From Nitrospira bacterium HGW-Nitrospira-1 (lineage in GTDB: Bacteria; Nitrospirota; Thermodesulfovibrionia; Thermodesulfovibrionales; UBA6898): a stretch of 7,904 nt of DNA. The stretch lies in contig PGYF01000048.1 of the NCBI GenBank assembly GCA_002839535.1, positions 1 to 7,904 on the forward strand. The letters run 5' to 3'. Below are positions 1-6,151 of the stretch, in pieces; positions within the stretch are counted from its first letter, which is position 1; every line of letters begins with the position of its first letter. The notes beneath the pieces were generated by a model. It worked only from the letters and a program-made list of their open reading frames with translations. It was not told the DNA's origin and made no database searches. Made by a program: the position numbers and the translations under genes.

Positions 1-4
1 AGAC

Positions 5-95
5 TTTAAAAGAGGTAAAAAAGTAGAATTGGTTGGAGTAGATTTTACATGAGGCAACGAATATTCATTTCGTATAGTTTTTTAAATGAGGCAAC
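5..95. repeat. three spaced degenerate direct repeats
   Basis: A core resembling tttaaatgaggcaa occurs at 5-18 (two mismatches to the third copy), 44-57 (one mismatch) and 81-94. The copies start 39 and 37 bases apart, about three and a half helical turns. The sequences between them are unrelated to each other. The array fills the region beyond the 3' end of the Nif3-family gene and may continue to the left of the window. It could be a set of protein-binding sites or a decayed tandem repeat. I see no terminator hairpin with a U-run here and no gene. Confidence 0.4.
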
Positions 96-113
96 AGGCT
101 TTGCTTTCCTTGC

Positions 114-875
114 TTACAGTCCGGTAGGATGATCGATAAACTCTACTGCAAGCCCAAACCGCTTTTCGAGCGCTTCTCCGACAGCCTTCACCCCAAGTGT
201 TTCAGTGGCATAATGCCCGGAAAAAACCAGGTTGACCTTCATTTCTTCTGCAAGCGTATACGCGCTATGGGAGGGCTCTCCGGTGAGGAATGTATCTATC
301 CCGTATTTTTCAGCTTCATTGATTGCAAACCCTCCCCCGCCTGAGACAACCCCGACAGTGCGGACTTTTTTACCGAAACTGACAACAGACGACCTTGTCT
401 GGAGCGCATTATCTATTCTTGCGGTAAATTCATCAAGAGAAAGTTCTTTGGCAGTCCTGCCCCAGCAGCCGATCTTTTTTCCATGGTATTCCCCAAATTC
501 CCCCATTTTCTTAATAGACAAGAGCTGCAGGAGCCGGGCATTGTTGCCGTATTTCGGGTGCCGGTCAAGCGGAAGGTGGCAGGCGTAAAGAGAAATCTCC
601 GAATCAAAAAGGCTTTTTATCCTTTTTCTCATAACACCTCTGAGGGCTTTTAATCCGCCCCAGATAAGCCCGTGGTGCACGAGCAGAAAATCTATTTCCT
701 TTTCAGCGGCCCTTCTGAAAACATATTCACAGGCGTCAACTGCAAGCCCTGCTTTTCGTACTGTTGTCCTGCCTTCAACCTGCAAGCCATTGGCGCTTTC
801 GTCTTCTCTGAACTCTGAAAGGCATAGTTCGGCGTCAAGAAAATGGACAAGTTTATTAAGCGGGATACCCTTCAC
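114..875 (-). CDS. Nif3/YbgI-family dinuclear metal-centre protein
   Basis: The 253-residue product matches the Nif3-like family (E. coli YbgI, about 247 residues), whose members form a hexameric ring with a two-metal site in each subunit. They are often labelled 'GTP cyclohydrolase 1 type 2 homolog', and their true substrate is uncertain. Visible metal ligands are the HHG motif (H67, H68), the HLPLD stretch (H100, D104) and the GHYATE motif (H221, E225). A glycine-rich SGGGG at 178-182, TGEPSH near 198 and the terminal FIDHPTG are also family hallmarks. The length is full. The start is GTG at 875 and has no good Shine-Dalgarno sequence. It sits only 9 bases after the lapAB stop, so it is probably translated by re-initiation or coupling. 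It is the last gene of the housekeeping operon visible here. I am sure of the family and unsure of the biochemical role. Confidence 0.93.
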   Translation of the reverse strand: MKGIPLNKLVHFLDAELCLSEFREDESANGLQVEGRTTVRKAGLAVDACEYVFRRAAEKEIDFLLVHHGLIWGGLKALRGVMRKRIKSLFDSEISLYACHLPLDRHPKYGNNARLLQLLSIKKMGEFGEYHGKKIGCWGRTAKELSLDEFTARIDNALQTRSSVVSFGKKVRTVGVVSGGGGFAINEAEKYGIDTFLTGEPSHSAYTLAEEMKVNLVFSGHYATETLGVKAVGEALEKRFGLAVEFIDHPTGL

Positions 876-884
876 CGGATGCGT

Positions 885-2198
885 TTATGCCTTACAGGCG
901 CCTTCGAGATTAAACTGGTAGGTACTCCAGTGTTTGCAGGCAGGGCATCTCCCCGACCATTCATCTGCAGTATGCCTGCACTGTTTGCAACAGTAGGGAA
1001 GTCTGAGGGAAAGCTTAATCTCCACAGCCTTCCTGAATTCCTGCGCAGCTTTCTCAGGCTGATTTTTCCTTGTGTAAAGGTTGCCGAGGACCTGGTGCAA
1101 TTTAGGATATGATGCTCCACCGGTATCAATCCCGGTAAGTGTATCAAAGGCGTCATCAATCATCTCAAGGCGGTAGAAGAGCTTTCCGAGGAAAAATTTT
1201 ATTACCGGATCATTCGGTCTTTTCGATATACTGTTCTTATAAATCCTTATCAGCCTTGACGGTTCTCCCAGGCCGATAAGGAGGTCTTCCAGTCTGGCCA
1301 GCAGTATCGTTGAATAGGTATTTTCATAGCTCTTCTCAAGAAGATTCACTGCTTCTTCGCTATCGCCTTCTGTCAGCATAACCTCTGCAAGGCCCAGTAT
1401 AGCTGGAAGGAAGTCTTTCTCCAGGCGTAAAACTGTCTTGAAGGCCTTTTTTGCCTTTTCGAGCTGGTTGTTCTCAATGCTGTGTCTGCCGTATTCATAT
1501 TTATAGCCGATTAGATTCTGATTTTCGCGCTTCTTGTCTTTTTCACTATGCACATGCTTTAAAACAGCCTTCTGGAGATATACGAGATCATCCCATTTCC
1601 CCTGTCTTTCCAGAATGCCGCGTTTTTGATACATGGCGGTCAGGTTGCTGTCATCAATATCCAGAATATCTTCAAGATATTTCATGGCCTCAGGCCACCG
1701 GCCTGTTTTTTCCATGAGGCCCTCAAGGGCAAAAAGGGTCTCGAGTTTTTTCGGGTTTATATTTTTGGCCTTCTGGTAGCAGTCGTCTGCCTTCTGGTAA
1801 TCGTCTTCCGCAGCGGCAATATTGCCTAATCTCAACAAGGCGTCAATATGCTCGGGCTCTTCTGCGAGTATCTCTTCCAGGGCGTCCTTTGCAGATTCTT
1901 CATTGTGCGCAAGCAGGGCATTCAGGGCCTTTGAGTAAAACCCCTGCACCTTTATATCCTGCTTTCGTTTCTTCTGGTACTGCCAGTTTTCGATAAATTT
2001 CTTTGTGTCCCGTATGGCAAATATAAAAAGGGTCGCCAGAAACCCTATGCCGCTGGAAAGCAGTATCAGGGCGATTTTGGGAATCTCATAGACAGACCCG
2101 AAAGGGACTTTTATTGTAGTCACCTCATGGTTGTTAATGGCAAAGAGCGCCACTACCCCGAAGAACAGCATAACGATGAAAATAGATAATTTGCCCAT
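885..2198 (-). CDS. LapA-LapB fusion: membrane-anchored TPR protein with C-terminal rubredoxin-like domain
   Basis: The product has 437 residues. Residues 1-65 resemble LapA (DUF1049): two hydrophobic segments at about 4-21 and 41-62, separated by a short loop with INNHEVTTIKVPFG, followed by a basic cytoplasmic stretch. Residues 80-395 consist of tetratricopeptide repeats. The C-terminus carries a rubredoxin-like metal knuckle, C404-x2-C407 and C418-x2-C421, as in LapB (YciM). In E. coli, LapA and LapB are separate proteins from adjacent genes. LapB works with FtsH to control LpxC and so lipopolysaccharide synthesis. Here the LapA membrane part appears to replace the single LapB anchor. The ATG at 2198 overlaps the stop of the upstream rlmH remnant (TGATG), and the nearest purine-rich site (AAGGGG) is 12 bases away, so translational coupling is likely. 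Domain assignment is firm; the exact role in this organism is inferred. Confidence 0.9.
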   Translation of the reverse strand: MGKLSIFIVMLFFGVVALFAINNHEVTTIKVPFGSVYEIPKIALILLSSGIGFLATLFIFAIRDTKKFIENWQYQKKRKQDIKVQGFYSKALNALLAHNEESAKDALEEILAEEPEHIDALLRLGNIAAAEDDYQKADDCYQKAKNINPKKLETLFALEGLMEKTGRWPEAMKYLEDILDIDDSNLTAMYQKRGILERQGKWDDLVYLQKAVLKHVHSEKDKKRENQNLIGYKYEYGRHSIENNQLEKAKKAFKTVLRLEKDFLPAILGLAEVMLTEGDSEEAVNLLEKSYENTYSTILLARLEDLLIGLGEPSRLIRIYKNSISKRPNDPVIKFFLGKLFYRLEMIDDAFDTLTGIDTGGASYPKLHQVLGNLYTRKNQPEKAAQEFRKAVEIKLSLRLPYCCKQCRHTADEWSGRCPACKHWSTYQFNLEGACKA

Positions 2199-2302
2199 CA
2201 GTAATGATAACCCCTTTTATGCATTATTGTAAAAGCCCTGTAAAGCTGCTCAAGAAAAAATTGCTCTTTTGTCTTCCCCTGCCATATTACTTTTATCTTC
2301 AT
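2198..2302 (-). pseudogene. rlmH: rlmH remnant: in-frame internal deletion leaving only the two ends
   Basis: A 34-codon open frame begins MKIKVIWQGKTKEQ, typical of the first strand of RlmH. It then runs straight into LEQLYRAFTIM and ends GYHY, which match the RlmH C-terminal helix (…EQ-YRAF-I…) and its final YH tail. RlmH is a SPOUT methyltransferase of about 155 residues that methylates pseudouridine 1915 in 23S rRNA. The central region, including the SAM-binding knot with its GGPEG-like loop, is absent here. Roughly 120 codons have been lost with the frame kept. The junction must lie near 2251-2266. The position is what synteny predicts, since rlmH commonly follows rsfS. The frame starts inside the end of rsfS and its TGA overlaps the lapAB ATG. 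It cannot be a working methyltransferase; it may survive as a coupling peptide. Confidence 0.82.
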
Positions 2303-2645
2303 TGATTTCTATAATTTTTGCATCCATCCAGAGTTTCTCAAGATTGTAATATGCACGGGTCTCCCTTTCAAAGACATGGATAATGACGTCTCCGTAATCA
2401 AGCAGTATCCAATGGCTGTGGGCAACTCCCTCTATGCCAAGCGGCTTCCGGCGCTTCTTCTTGAGCTCCTCTTCAATAAAATTCGCAACCGCTTTTACCT
2501 GTGTCGTACTTTCTCCGGAACAAATCACGAAATAATCAGCAATGACTGTCAGTCCGGATACATCAAGGATTGTGACATCCAAGGCCTTTTTCTGGAGCGC
2601 TGCTTTTGCTGCCTTGACGGCTAAATCTCTACTTTTTAAAGGCAT
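2250..2645 (-). CDS. rsfS: ribosome silencing factor RsfS
   Basis: This 131-residue protein is RsfS (YbeB, Iojap family), which binds ribosomal protein uL14 and blocks joining of the ribosomal subunits when nutrients are scarce. Family features are the ADYFVICSG stretch at 36-44, HWILLDYGDVIIHVF at 78-92, and YYNLEKLWMDA at 99-109. I chose ATG at 2645 because AGGAGG lies just upstream (2649-2654), although the 3-base spacing is tight. A GTG at 2663 in the same frame would add six residues but has only a poor ribosome site. The start lies inside the last codons of nadD (10-base overlap). Residues after about 115 form a non-conserved tail that overlaps the rlmH remnant. The final few residues and the stop probably come from beyond the rlmH deletion junction, so this end may differ from that of relatives. 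Confidence 0.93.
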   Translation of the reverse strand: MPLKSRDLAVKAAKAALQKKALDVTILDVSGLTVIADYFVICSGESTTQVKAVANFIEEELKKKRRKPLGIEGVAHSHWILLDYGDVIIHVFERETRAYYNLEKLWMDAKIIEINEDKSNMAGEDKRAIFS

Positions 2646-3343
2646 TGACCTCCTGTCACGCACCCTTTTCTGTTCAATTCTTTTCTGTTTGCTCTATAAA
2701 GGCCTTTAGAAATTATATAAGATTTAATCTCTTCCGGCAACAGGTATTTTATGCTGACGCCTCTTTTAACGCACTTTCTGATCTCTGTTGAGGAAATCCC
2801 TATCGGCGTTACACCTGTAAGCAGGGCTTTTTTGCCGCTCTGCAAAACAGTCGTGTATAACGCAATTTCACCTCTGTCAAGATTAGATAACTGCGTTTTT
2901 TTTATATCCAGATACGGAGATTGAAACAGATCCGAAAAGTTTTTCCCCGGCCTTGAAAGTATAATAAAGTTTGCCATGGCAAGTATCTTTTCCGGTTCCC
3001 GCCAGTTCGGAATATCAAGGAATACGTCTATGCCGAGCATAAAGTATAAATCAGCGTCAGGATAACTTCTCAAAAGCTGTTCTAATGTGTTGACTGTGTA
3101 GGATTTGCCGGGCCTGACACATTCGATATCAAGCGCCTCGAAATATGGATTATCCCTGACAGCCATCCTGACCATGGCAAGCCTGTGGTCTGCACCCGCC
3201 AGGTTTTTTCTTTTCAGCGGAGGATTCCCTGAAGGGATAAAAAATATCCTGTCCAGACCAAACCTTCCCCTGATCTCCTCAGCAGCCCTGAGGTGACCGT
3301 AATGTATCGGGTTAAATGTGCCGCCGAAGACGCCTATTTTCAT
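2636..3343 (-). CDS. nadD: nicotinate-nucleotide adenylyltransferase NadD
   Basis: NadD joins nicotinate mononucleotide to AMP from ATP, giving deamido-NAD in NAD synthesis in the cytoplasm. The 235-residue product shows the nucleotidyltransferase signature GGTFNPIHYGH at 7-17, SYTVNTL at 81-87, LGID at 103-106 with W114, and ISSTEIR at 183-189. The conserved LPEEIKSYIISKGLY stretch follows at about 202-216. About 19 residues follow it, making the protein somewhat longer than E. coli NadD (213). This tail is the part that overlaps rsfS. The ATG at 3343 begins right at the GGTF-type N-terminus, so the start is secure. It has no visible Shine-Dalgarno sequence (ACTAATCAGATG). It lies 32 bases after the proA stop, in the same direction. 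Confidence 0.95.
   Translation of the reverse strand: MKIGVFGGTFNPIHYGHLRAAEEIRGRFGLDRIFFIPSGNPPLKRKNLAGADHRLAMVRMAVRDNPYFEALDIECVRPGKSYTVNTLEQLLRSYPDADLYFMLGIDVFLDIPNWREPEKILAMANFIILSRPGKNFSDLFQSPYLDIKKTQLSNLDRGEIALYTTVLQSGKKALLTGVTPIGISSTEIRKCVKRGVSIKYLLPEEIKSYIISKGLYRANRKELNRKGCVTGGQCL
2649..2654 (-). promoter_or_regulatory. Shine-Dalgarno site deciding the rsfS start
   Basis: The minus strand reads AGGAGGTCAATG, an optimal ribosome-binding core three bases before the ATG at 2645. It lies within the nadD coding sequence. This favours ATG 2645 over the in-frame GTG at 2663. Confidence 0.7.
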
Positions 3344-3375
3344 CTGATTAGTTTTTTAGCTAATATCGAAGCCTG

Positions 3376-4632
3376 TTATTTCCTGAGCTGTCCGTTGCCC
3401 AGCACAATGAATTTTGCGCAGGTCAGTTCTTCAAGTCCCATGGGGCCCCTTGCATGTATCTTGTCGGTTGAAATGCCGATTTCAGCTCCAAGCCCGAACT
3501 GGAAGCCGTCATTTAAGCGGGTTGAGGCATTTATCATAACTGCCGAAGAATCAACCTCTCTTAGAAACCTCATCCCTTTTGAATAGTCTTTTGTGACAAT
3601 AGAATCAGTATGGCTGGAACTGTATTGTGCGATATGCTCCATGGCGGCATCAATATCTTTTACCACCCTCACATTCAAGGTCAGATCAAGATATTCATTA
3701 TAGTAGTCTTCTTCTCTGGCAGTCCCGATTGCAGACACGATTTTCCCGGTCTCCGGGCACCCCTTTATAGTCACCCCTGCGCTCTTAAACCTTTTGATCA
3801 TGGCAGGCAGAAAACTCTTTGCTATTTTCTTATCAACAAGCATGGTTTCCATTGCATTGCAGGTGCCGGGCCTCTGGACCTTTGCGTTAAAACATATATC
3901 TTCGGCCATCTTCAAGTCTGCGTCCCTGTCAACAAATACATGGCATACGCCTTTATAGTGCTTGAGCACCGGTATCCGGGAATTTTCGGTAACAGCCCTG
4001 ATAAGTCCCTCCCCGCCTCTGGGAATAATGAGGTCGACGATGCCTTCAAGCTTCAGCAGCTCCATCACAGCCTCCCTGTCGGTGATATCAAGAAATGTTA
4101 TCGCCCCTTCATGGATGCCTTCTGTCCTGGCAGCATCCCTTAATATCTTCACTATCGCCTTGTTGGAATGTATGGCCTCGGAGCCGCCGCGCAGGATTAC
4201 GGCATTCCCGGCCTTCAGGCACAGGCTTGTTGCGTCTGCTGTAACATTTGGCCGCGACTCATAAATAATGCCTATTACGCCTATGGGCACACGCATCTTC
4301 CCCACGGTCATACCATTGGGCCTCTGCCACATCTTCAGCACCTCTCCAACAGGGTCCGGAAGCGCAGCCACCTCAATAAGCCCCTGGGCCATTTCATTGA
4401 TCCGCTTTTCGTTCAGCGCCAGTCTGTCTATCATTGCCTTTGAAAGCCCTTTGTTTTTCGCAAAGACAATATCCTTTGCGTTTTCCCGTATGAGTTCTTT
4501 TGAACGTTTCCCAAGCGCCTCAGCCATCTTCATCAGCGCAGCATTTTTCTGCCGGGAAGACGCCTTTGCGATTGAACGCGCGCCTTCCCTGGCCTCTTTT
4601 GCCTTTGACAAAACAAATGCCTTTATATCCAT
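3376..4632 (-). CDS. proA: glutamate-5-semialdehyde dehydrogenase (gamma-glutamyl phosphate reductase) ProA
   Basis: ProA reduces gamma-glutamyl phosphate with NADPH to glutamate-5-semialdehyde, the second step of proline synthesis. The 418-residue length equals that of E. coli ProA (417). Visible hallmarks are PIGVIGIIYESRPNVTADA at about 116-134, LRGGSEA at 147-153, the IPRGGEGLI stretch near 203, the catalytic cysteine C258 in RPGTCNAMET, and the C-terminal ARGPMGLEEL. The ATG at 4632 has a good GGGAGG site six bases upstream (4639-4644). The partner gene proB, often directly upstream in other genomes, is not in this window. Instead the toxin-antitoxin-like pair precedes proA with 62 bases between. 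Two TTGAC motifs lie in that gap but no convincing -10 box follows either, so proA may depend on read-through or on a promoter I cannot see. Confidence 0.97.
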   Translation of the reverse strand: MDIKAFVLSKAKEAREGARSIAKASSRQKNAALMKMAEALGKRSKELIRENAKDIVFAKNKGLSKAMIDRLALNEKRINEMAQGLIEVAALPDPVGEVLKMWQRPNGMTVGKMRVPIGVIGIIYESRPNVTADATSLCLKAGNAVILRGGSEAIHSNKAIVKILRDAARTEGIHEGAITFLDITDREAVMELLKLEGIVDLIIPRGGEGLIRAVTENSRIPVLKHYKGVCHVFVDRDADLKMAEDICFNAKVQRPGTCNAMETMLVDKKIAKSFLPAMIKRFKSAGVTIKGCPETGKIVSAIGTAREEDYYNEYLDLTLNVRVVKDIDAAMEHIAQYSSSHTDSIVTKDYSKGMRFLREVDSSAVMINASTRLNDGFQFGLGAEIGISTDKIHARGPMGLEELTCAKFIVLGNGQLRK

Positions 4633-4694
4633 AATACGCCTCCCTTATTGGTCAAAAAAATTGTCAAGGTCTGTTCTATTTTTTAATCGGTAAT

Positions 4695-4994
4695 CTATTG
4701 CCTCTGTTTCTTGAATGTCTTTAAAGCCTCAGGGACAAACACGATATTCTTGCCGATCCTGTTGTGTTTCAGGATGCCATCCCTGACCCATCTTCTAATC
4801 GTTATCTCAGCAACTTCAAGATATTCTGACGCCTCTTTGATGGTAAAAGGAGACTGCCTTATATCACTGAACACATCTGCATGGGTATAATGTTCTTTTT
4901 CAAAACCAACCCTTGCAATAATAGAAAAGAGCCTTTCCCTTTCCCTTATCGGCATATCAAGGATTTCTTTATAAACCTTTTTTGCTGTTATCAT
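4695..4994 (-). CDS. excisionase/MerR-type HTH protein, probable antitoxin
   Basis: This 99-residue protein has an N-terminal helical part (1-45) rich in charged residues. A winged helix-turn-helix of the excisionase (HTH_17) kind follows at about 49-95: FTIKEASEYLEVAEITIRRWVRDG, then a wing with KHNRIGKNIVFVPEAL. Such domains bind DNA. The gene begins five bases after the stop of the RelE/ParE-like toxin gene. Its GGGAGG ribosome site (5005-5010) lies within the last toxin codons. By position it is best read as the antitoxin and co-repressor of a toxin-first pair, the order seen in higBA systems, although higA antitoxins usually carry an Xre-type HTH. No integrase or phage gene is nearby, so a role as a true excisionase is unlikely. 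The antitoxin role is inferred from context. Confidence 0.78.
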   Translation of the reverse strand: MITAKKVYKEILDMPIRERERLFSIIARVGFEKEHYTHADVFSDIRQSPFTIKEASEYLEVAEITIRRWVRDGILKHNRIGKNIVFVPEALKTFKKQRQ

Positions 4995-4999
4995 GGTTA

Positions 5000-5281
5000 T
5001 TAAACCTCCCTTGAATATTGCTTAAGTTCACGATAGAAATTTTCATGAGTTCCTATCATATAAAATACTATAGTATTGCCTTCTGTTTTATAGGCGATTA
5101 AATATTCCTGTCGCTGAAACTTAAATTTATGCACCATTAATCCGGATAAGTCGCCTTTTTTAGCCTCTCCCGTATCAGGACTTTTTATAACCCCTTCAAC
5201 TTCATCTTCAACTGCCAACTGAAAAGCCCTGGATTGCTTTTTAACAAACTTCTTAAATGGCGGTTTATATAAACTATCCAT
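5000..5281 (-). CDS. RelE/ParE-superfamily toxin
   Basis: The 93-residue product has the RelE/ParE toxin layout: a helical N-terminal part rich in lysine (PPFKKFVKKQSRAFQLAVEDEV), then a beta-sheet core with GDLSGLMVHKFKF, QEYLIAYKTEGNTIVFYMIG and the C-terminal THENFYRELKQY. The VHKFKF, IAY and HENFYR elements resemble the ParE-like toxin subgroup (from memory of the family). RelE relatives cut mRNA on the ribosome and ParE relatives poison gyrase; the sequence does not settle which applies here. H79 and Y83 are candidate functional residues. The gene is followed by the HTH gene with a five-base gap. The ATG at 5281 has no Shine-Dalgarno sequence and lies only ten bases from the -10 box, so its message is probably leaderless or nearly so. 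That would keep toxin translation low relative to the HTH partner, which has a good ribosome site. Confidence 0.85.
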   Translation of the reverse strand: MDSLYKPPFKKFVKKQSRAFQLAVEDEVEGVIKSPDTGEAKKGDLSGLMVHKFKFQRQEYLIAYKTEGNTIVFYMIGTHENFYRELKQYSREV

Positions 5282-5291
5282 GATTAGTTTA

Positions 5292-5311
5292 ATGATAATT
5301 TATTTTATCAT
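5292..5311. promoter_or_regulatory. inverted-repeat operator over the -10 box
   Basis: ATGATAA (5292-5298) and TTATCAT (5305-5311) are perfect inverted arms around a six-base spacer. One arm contains the whole -10 box and the other lies in the spacer of the promoter. This is the expected place for an autorepressor site bound by the HTH protein, alone or with the toxin. Binding itself is inferred. Confidence 0.6.
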
Positions 5312-5320
5312 GCTTGTCAA
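5292..5320 (-). promoter_or_regulatory. sigma70-type promoter of the toxin-antitoxin-like pair
   Basis: The minus strand carries TTGACA (5315-5320), a 17-base spacer, then TATCAT (5292-5297). This is a perfect -35 box and a good -10 box at ideal spacing. Transcription should begin about seven bases further on, near 5285, only some four bases before the toxin ATG at 5281. It is the best promoter match I found in the window. Confidence 0.78.
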
Positions 5321-5530
5321 TAAAACCCTGCCCTGCCGCATTGTATGGTTTTTGTAGAAGAAAGACACAACCCCCTGTACCCCCCTTTTTTAAGGGGGAA
5401 TTTTTGCTGAACAGTAAACAGTATTGGGACATATCCCATTTTTTGGGTTGAAGGCATTCGTGCCCATGCGGGCATAATTCAACTGCATTTTTGGGGTGTG
5501 CGGCCTTGCGTTTATCTTTTGCCCGCTTGT

Positions 5531-6151
5531 TTACGGGAAGAGCCATAAGCGATTTTCTTTTTCATCTTCCACTGTTGTCAAAGGGCCGTGTCCCGGGAAT
5601 ATCTTCGTCCGGGGAGGAAGAGAAATTATCCTGTCAAAAGATTCTTTCAGTTGGGCCATGCTGCCGCCTGGAAGATCGGTTCTCCCGACAGAATCGGCAA
5701 AGATAGTGTCTCCGGTGAATATTACGCCTTCCCCAAAGAGGCATATCCCCCCTGGGCTGTGACCGGGTGTGTGCAATACCTTCAAGCGGAATCTCCCAAC
5801 AGCTACTTCATTGCCTTCGAGCACATATATATCAGGTTCCGGCGGCTGCTCGATCTGAAATCCCCAGGCAATTCCCTGCTTATCAGCCTGCATATACATT
5901 TCATAATCTCCTTTATGCAGTATTACCTGAGCCCCTGTCTTTTCTTTCAGTCTCCTGACTGCCCCTATATGGTCAAAATGTGCGTGGGTACAAACAATAG
6001 AGGAAACCTGGAGGTTCCTGTCTTTGAGAAAGCTGCTGATTTTTTCCGGCTCATCTCCGGGGTCAACCACTATAGCGTCAAGGCTGTCTTCGTCGTAGGC
6101 TATGAAACAGTTGACCTGAAGCGGCCCCACTACAATACCTTTGATCTTCAT
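5531..6151 (-). CDS. metallo-beta-lactamase-fold hydrolase, glyoxalase II-like
   Basis: The 206-residue protein has all the zinc ligands of the glyoxalase II/YcbL branch: THAHFDH (H56, H58, D60, H61), H131 in HTPGHSPGG, D148 in FTGDTIF and H188 in PGHGP. It lacks the C-terminal helical domain of classical glyoxalase II, as YcbL-type proteins do. They hydrolyse thioesters such as S-lactoylglutathione or related thiol conjugates; the substrate here is unknown. It has no signal peptide, so it is cytoplasmic. The start overlaps the murJ stop in an ATGA junction (6148-6151), with GAGGG close upstream, so the two genes are translationally coupled. A functional link to murJ is not evident and the pairing may only be transcriptional. 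The stop is TAA at 5531-5533. Confidence 0.93.
   Translation of the reverse strand: MKIKGIVVGPLQVNCFIAYDEDSLDAIVVDPGDEPEKISSFLKDRNLQVSSIVCTHAHFDHIGAVRRLKEKTGAQVILHKGDYEMYMQADKQGIAWGFQIEQPPEPDIYVLEGNEVAVGRFRLKVLHTPGHSPGGICLFGEGVIFTGDTIFADSVGRTDLPGGSMAQLKESFDRIISLPPRTKIFPGHGPLTTVEDEKENRLWLFP

Larger units (their letters stand above)
5282..5530. repeat. intergenic region with clustered small palindromic repeats
   Basis: This stretch between the MBL gene and the toxin gene holds several short symmetric units. CCCCCTT-TTTT-AAGGGGG lies at 5381-5398, next to a second C-run at 5371-5375. AACAGTA is repeated in tandem at 5410-5423. TGGGA-CATA-TCCCA lies at 5425-5438, with a competing CCCA-TTTTT-TGGG at 5435-5447. 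TGCCC-ATGC-GGGCA lies at 5461-5474. The C-run/G-run unit, which translates as NSPLKKGGTGG in one frame, looks like a dispersed intergenic repeat common in environmental bacteria (from memory). The first hairpin is followed by AATTTTT on the plus strand only, so it is not a good terminator for the minus-strand genes. The promoter of the toxin pair takes up the leftmost part. Confidence 0.55.

Noticed and set aside
5..95. A CRISPR-like array suggested by repeats at 37-39 base steps
   Set aside because: The repeated core is only about 14 bases, it is degenerate and the spacing varies. No cas gene is present in the window.
49..129. A 27-codon plus-strand frame starting in one of the direct repeats
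   Set aside because: It has no ribosome site, no recognisable features, and it runs into the 3' end of nif3 on the other strand.
4650..4667. Two TTGAC motifs (TTGACA, TTGACC) upstream of proA as -35 boxes
   Set aside because: No plausible -10 hexamer follows either at 16-18 bases; the ribosome site or the start codon occupies those positions.
5381..5405. A rho-independent terminator at the C-run/G-run hairpin
   Set aside because: The T-run follows the hairpin only on the plus strand, where no gene is transcribed. On the minus strand no U-run follows.
5289..5546. An 85-codon frame on the minus strand between the MBL gene and the toxin gene
   Set aside because: It overlaps the MBL end and translates straight through the palindromic repeats (NSPLKKGGTGG). 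It has no family features and ends within the toxin promoter, so it is most likely non-coding.
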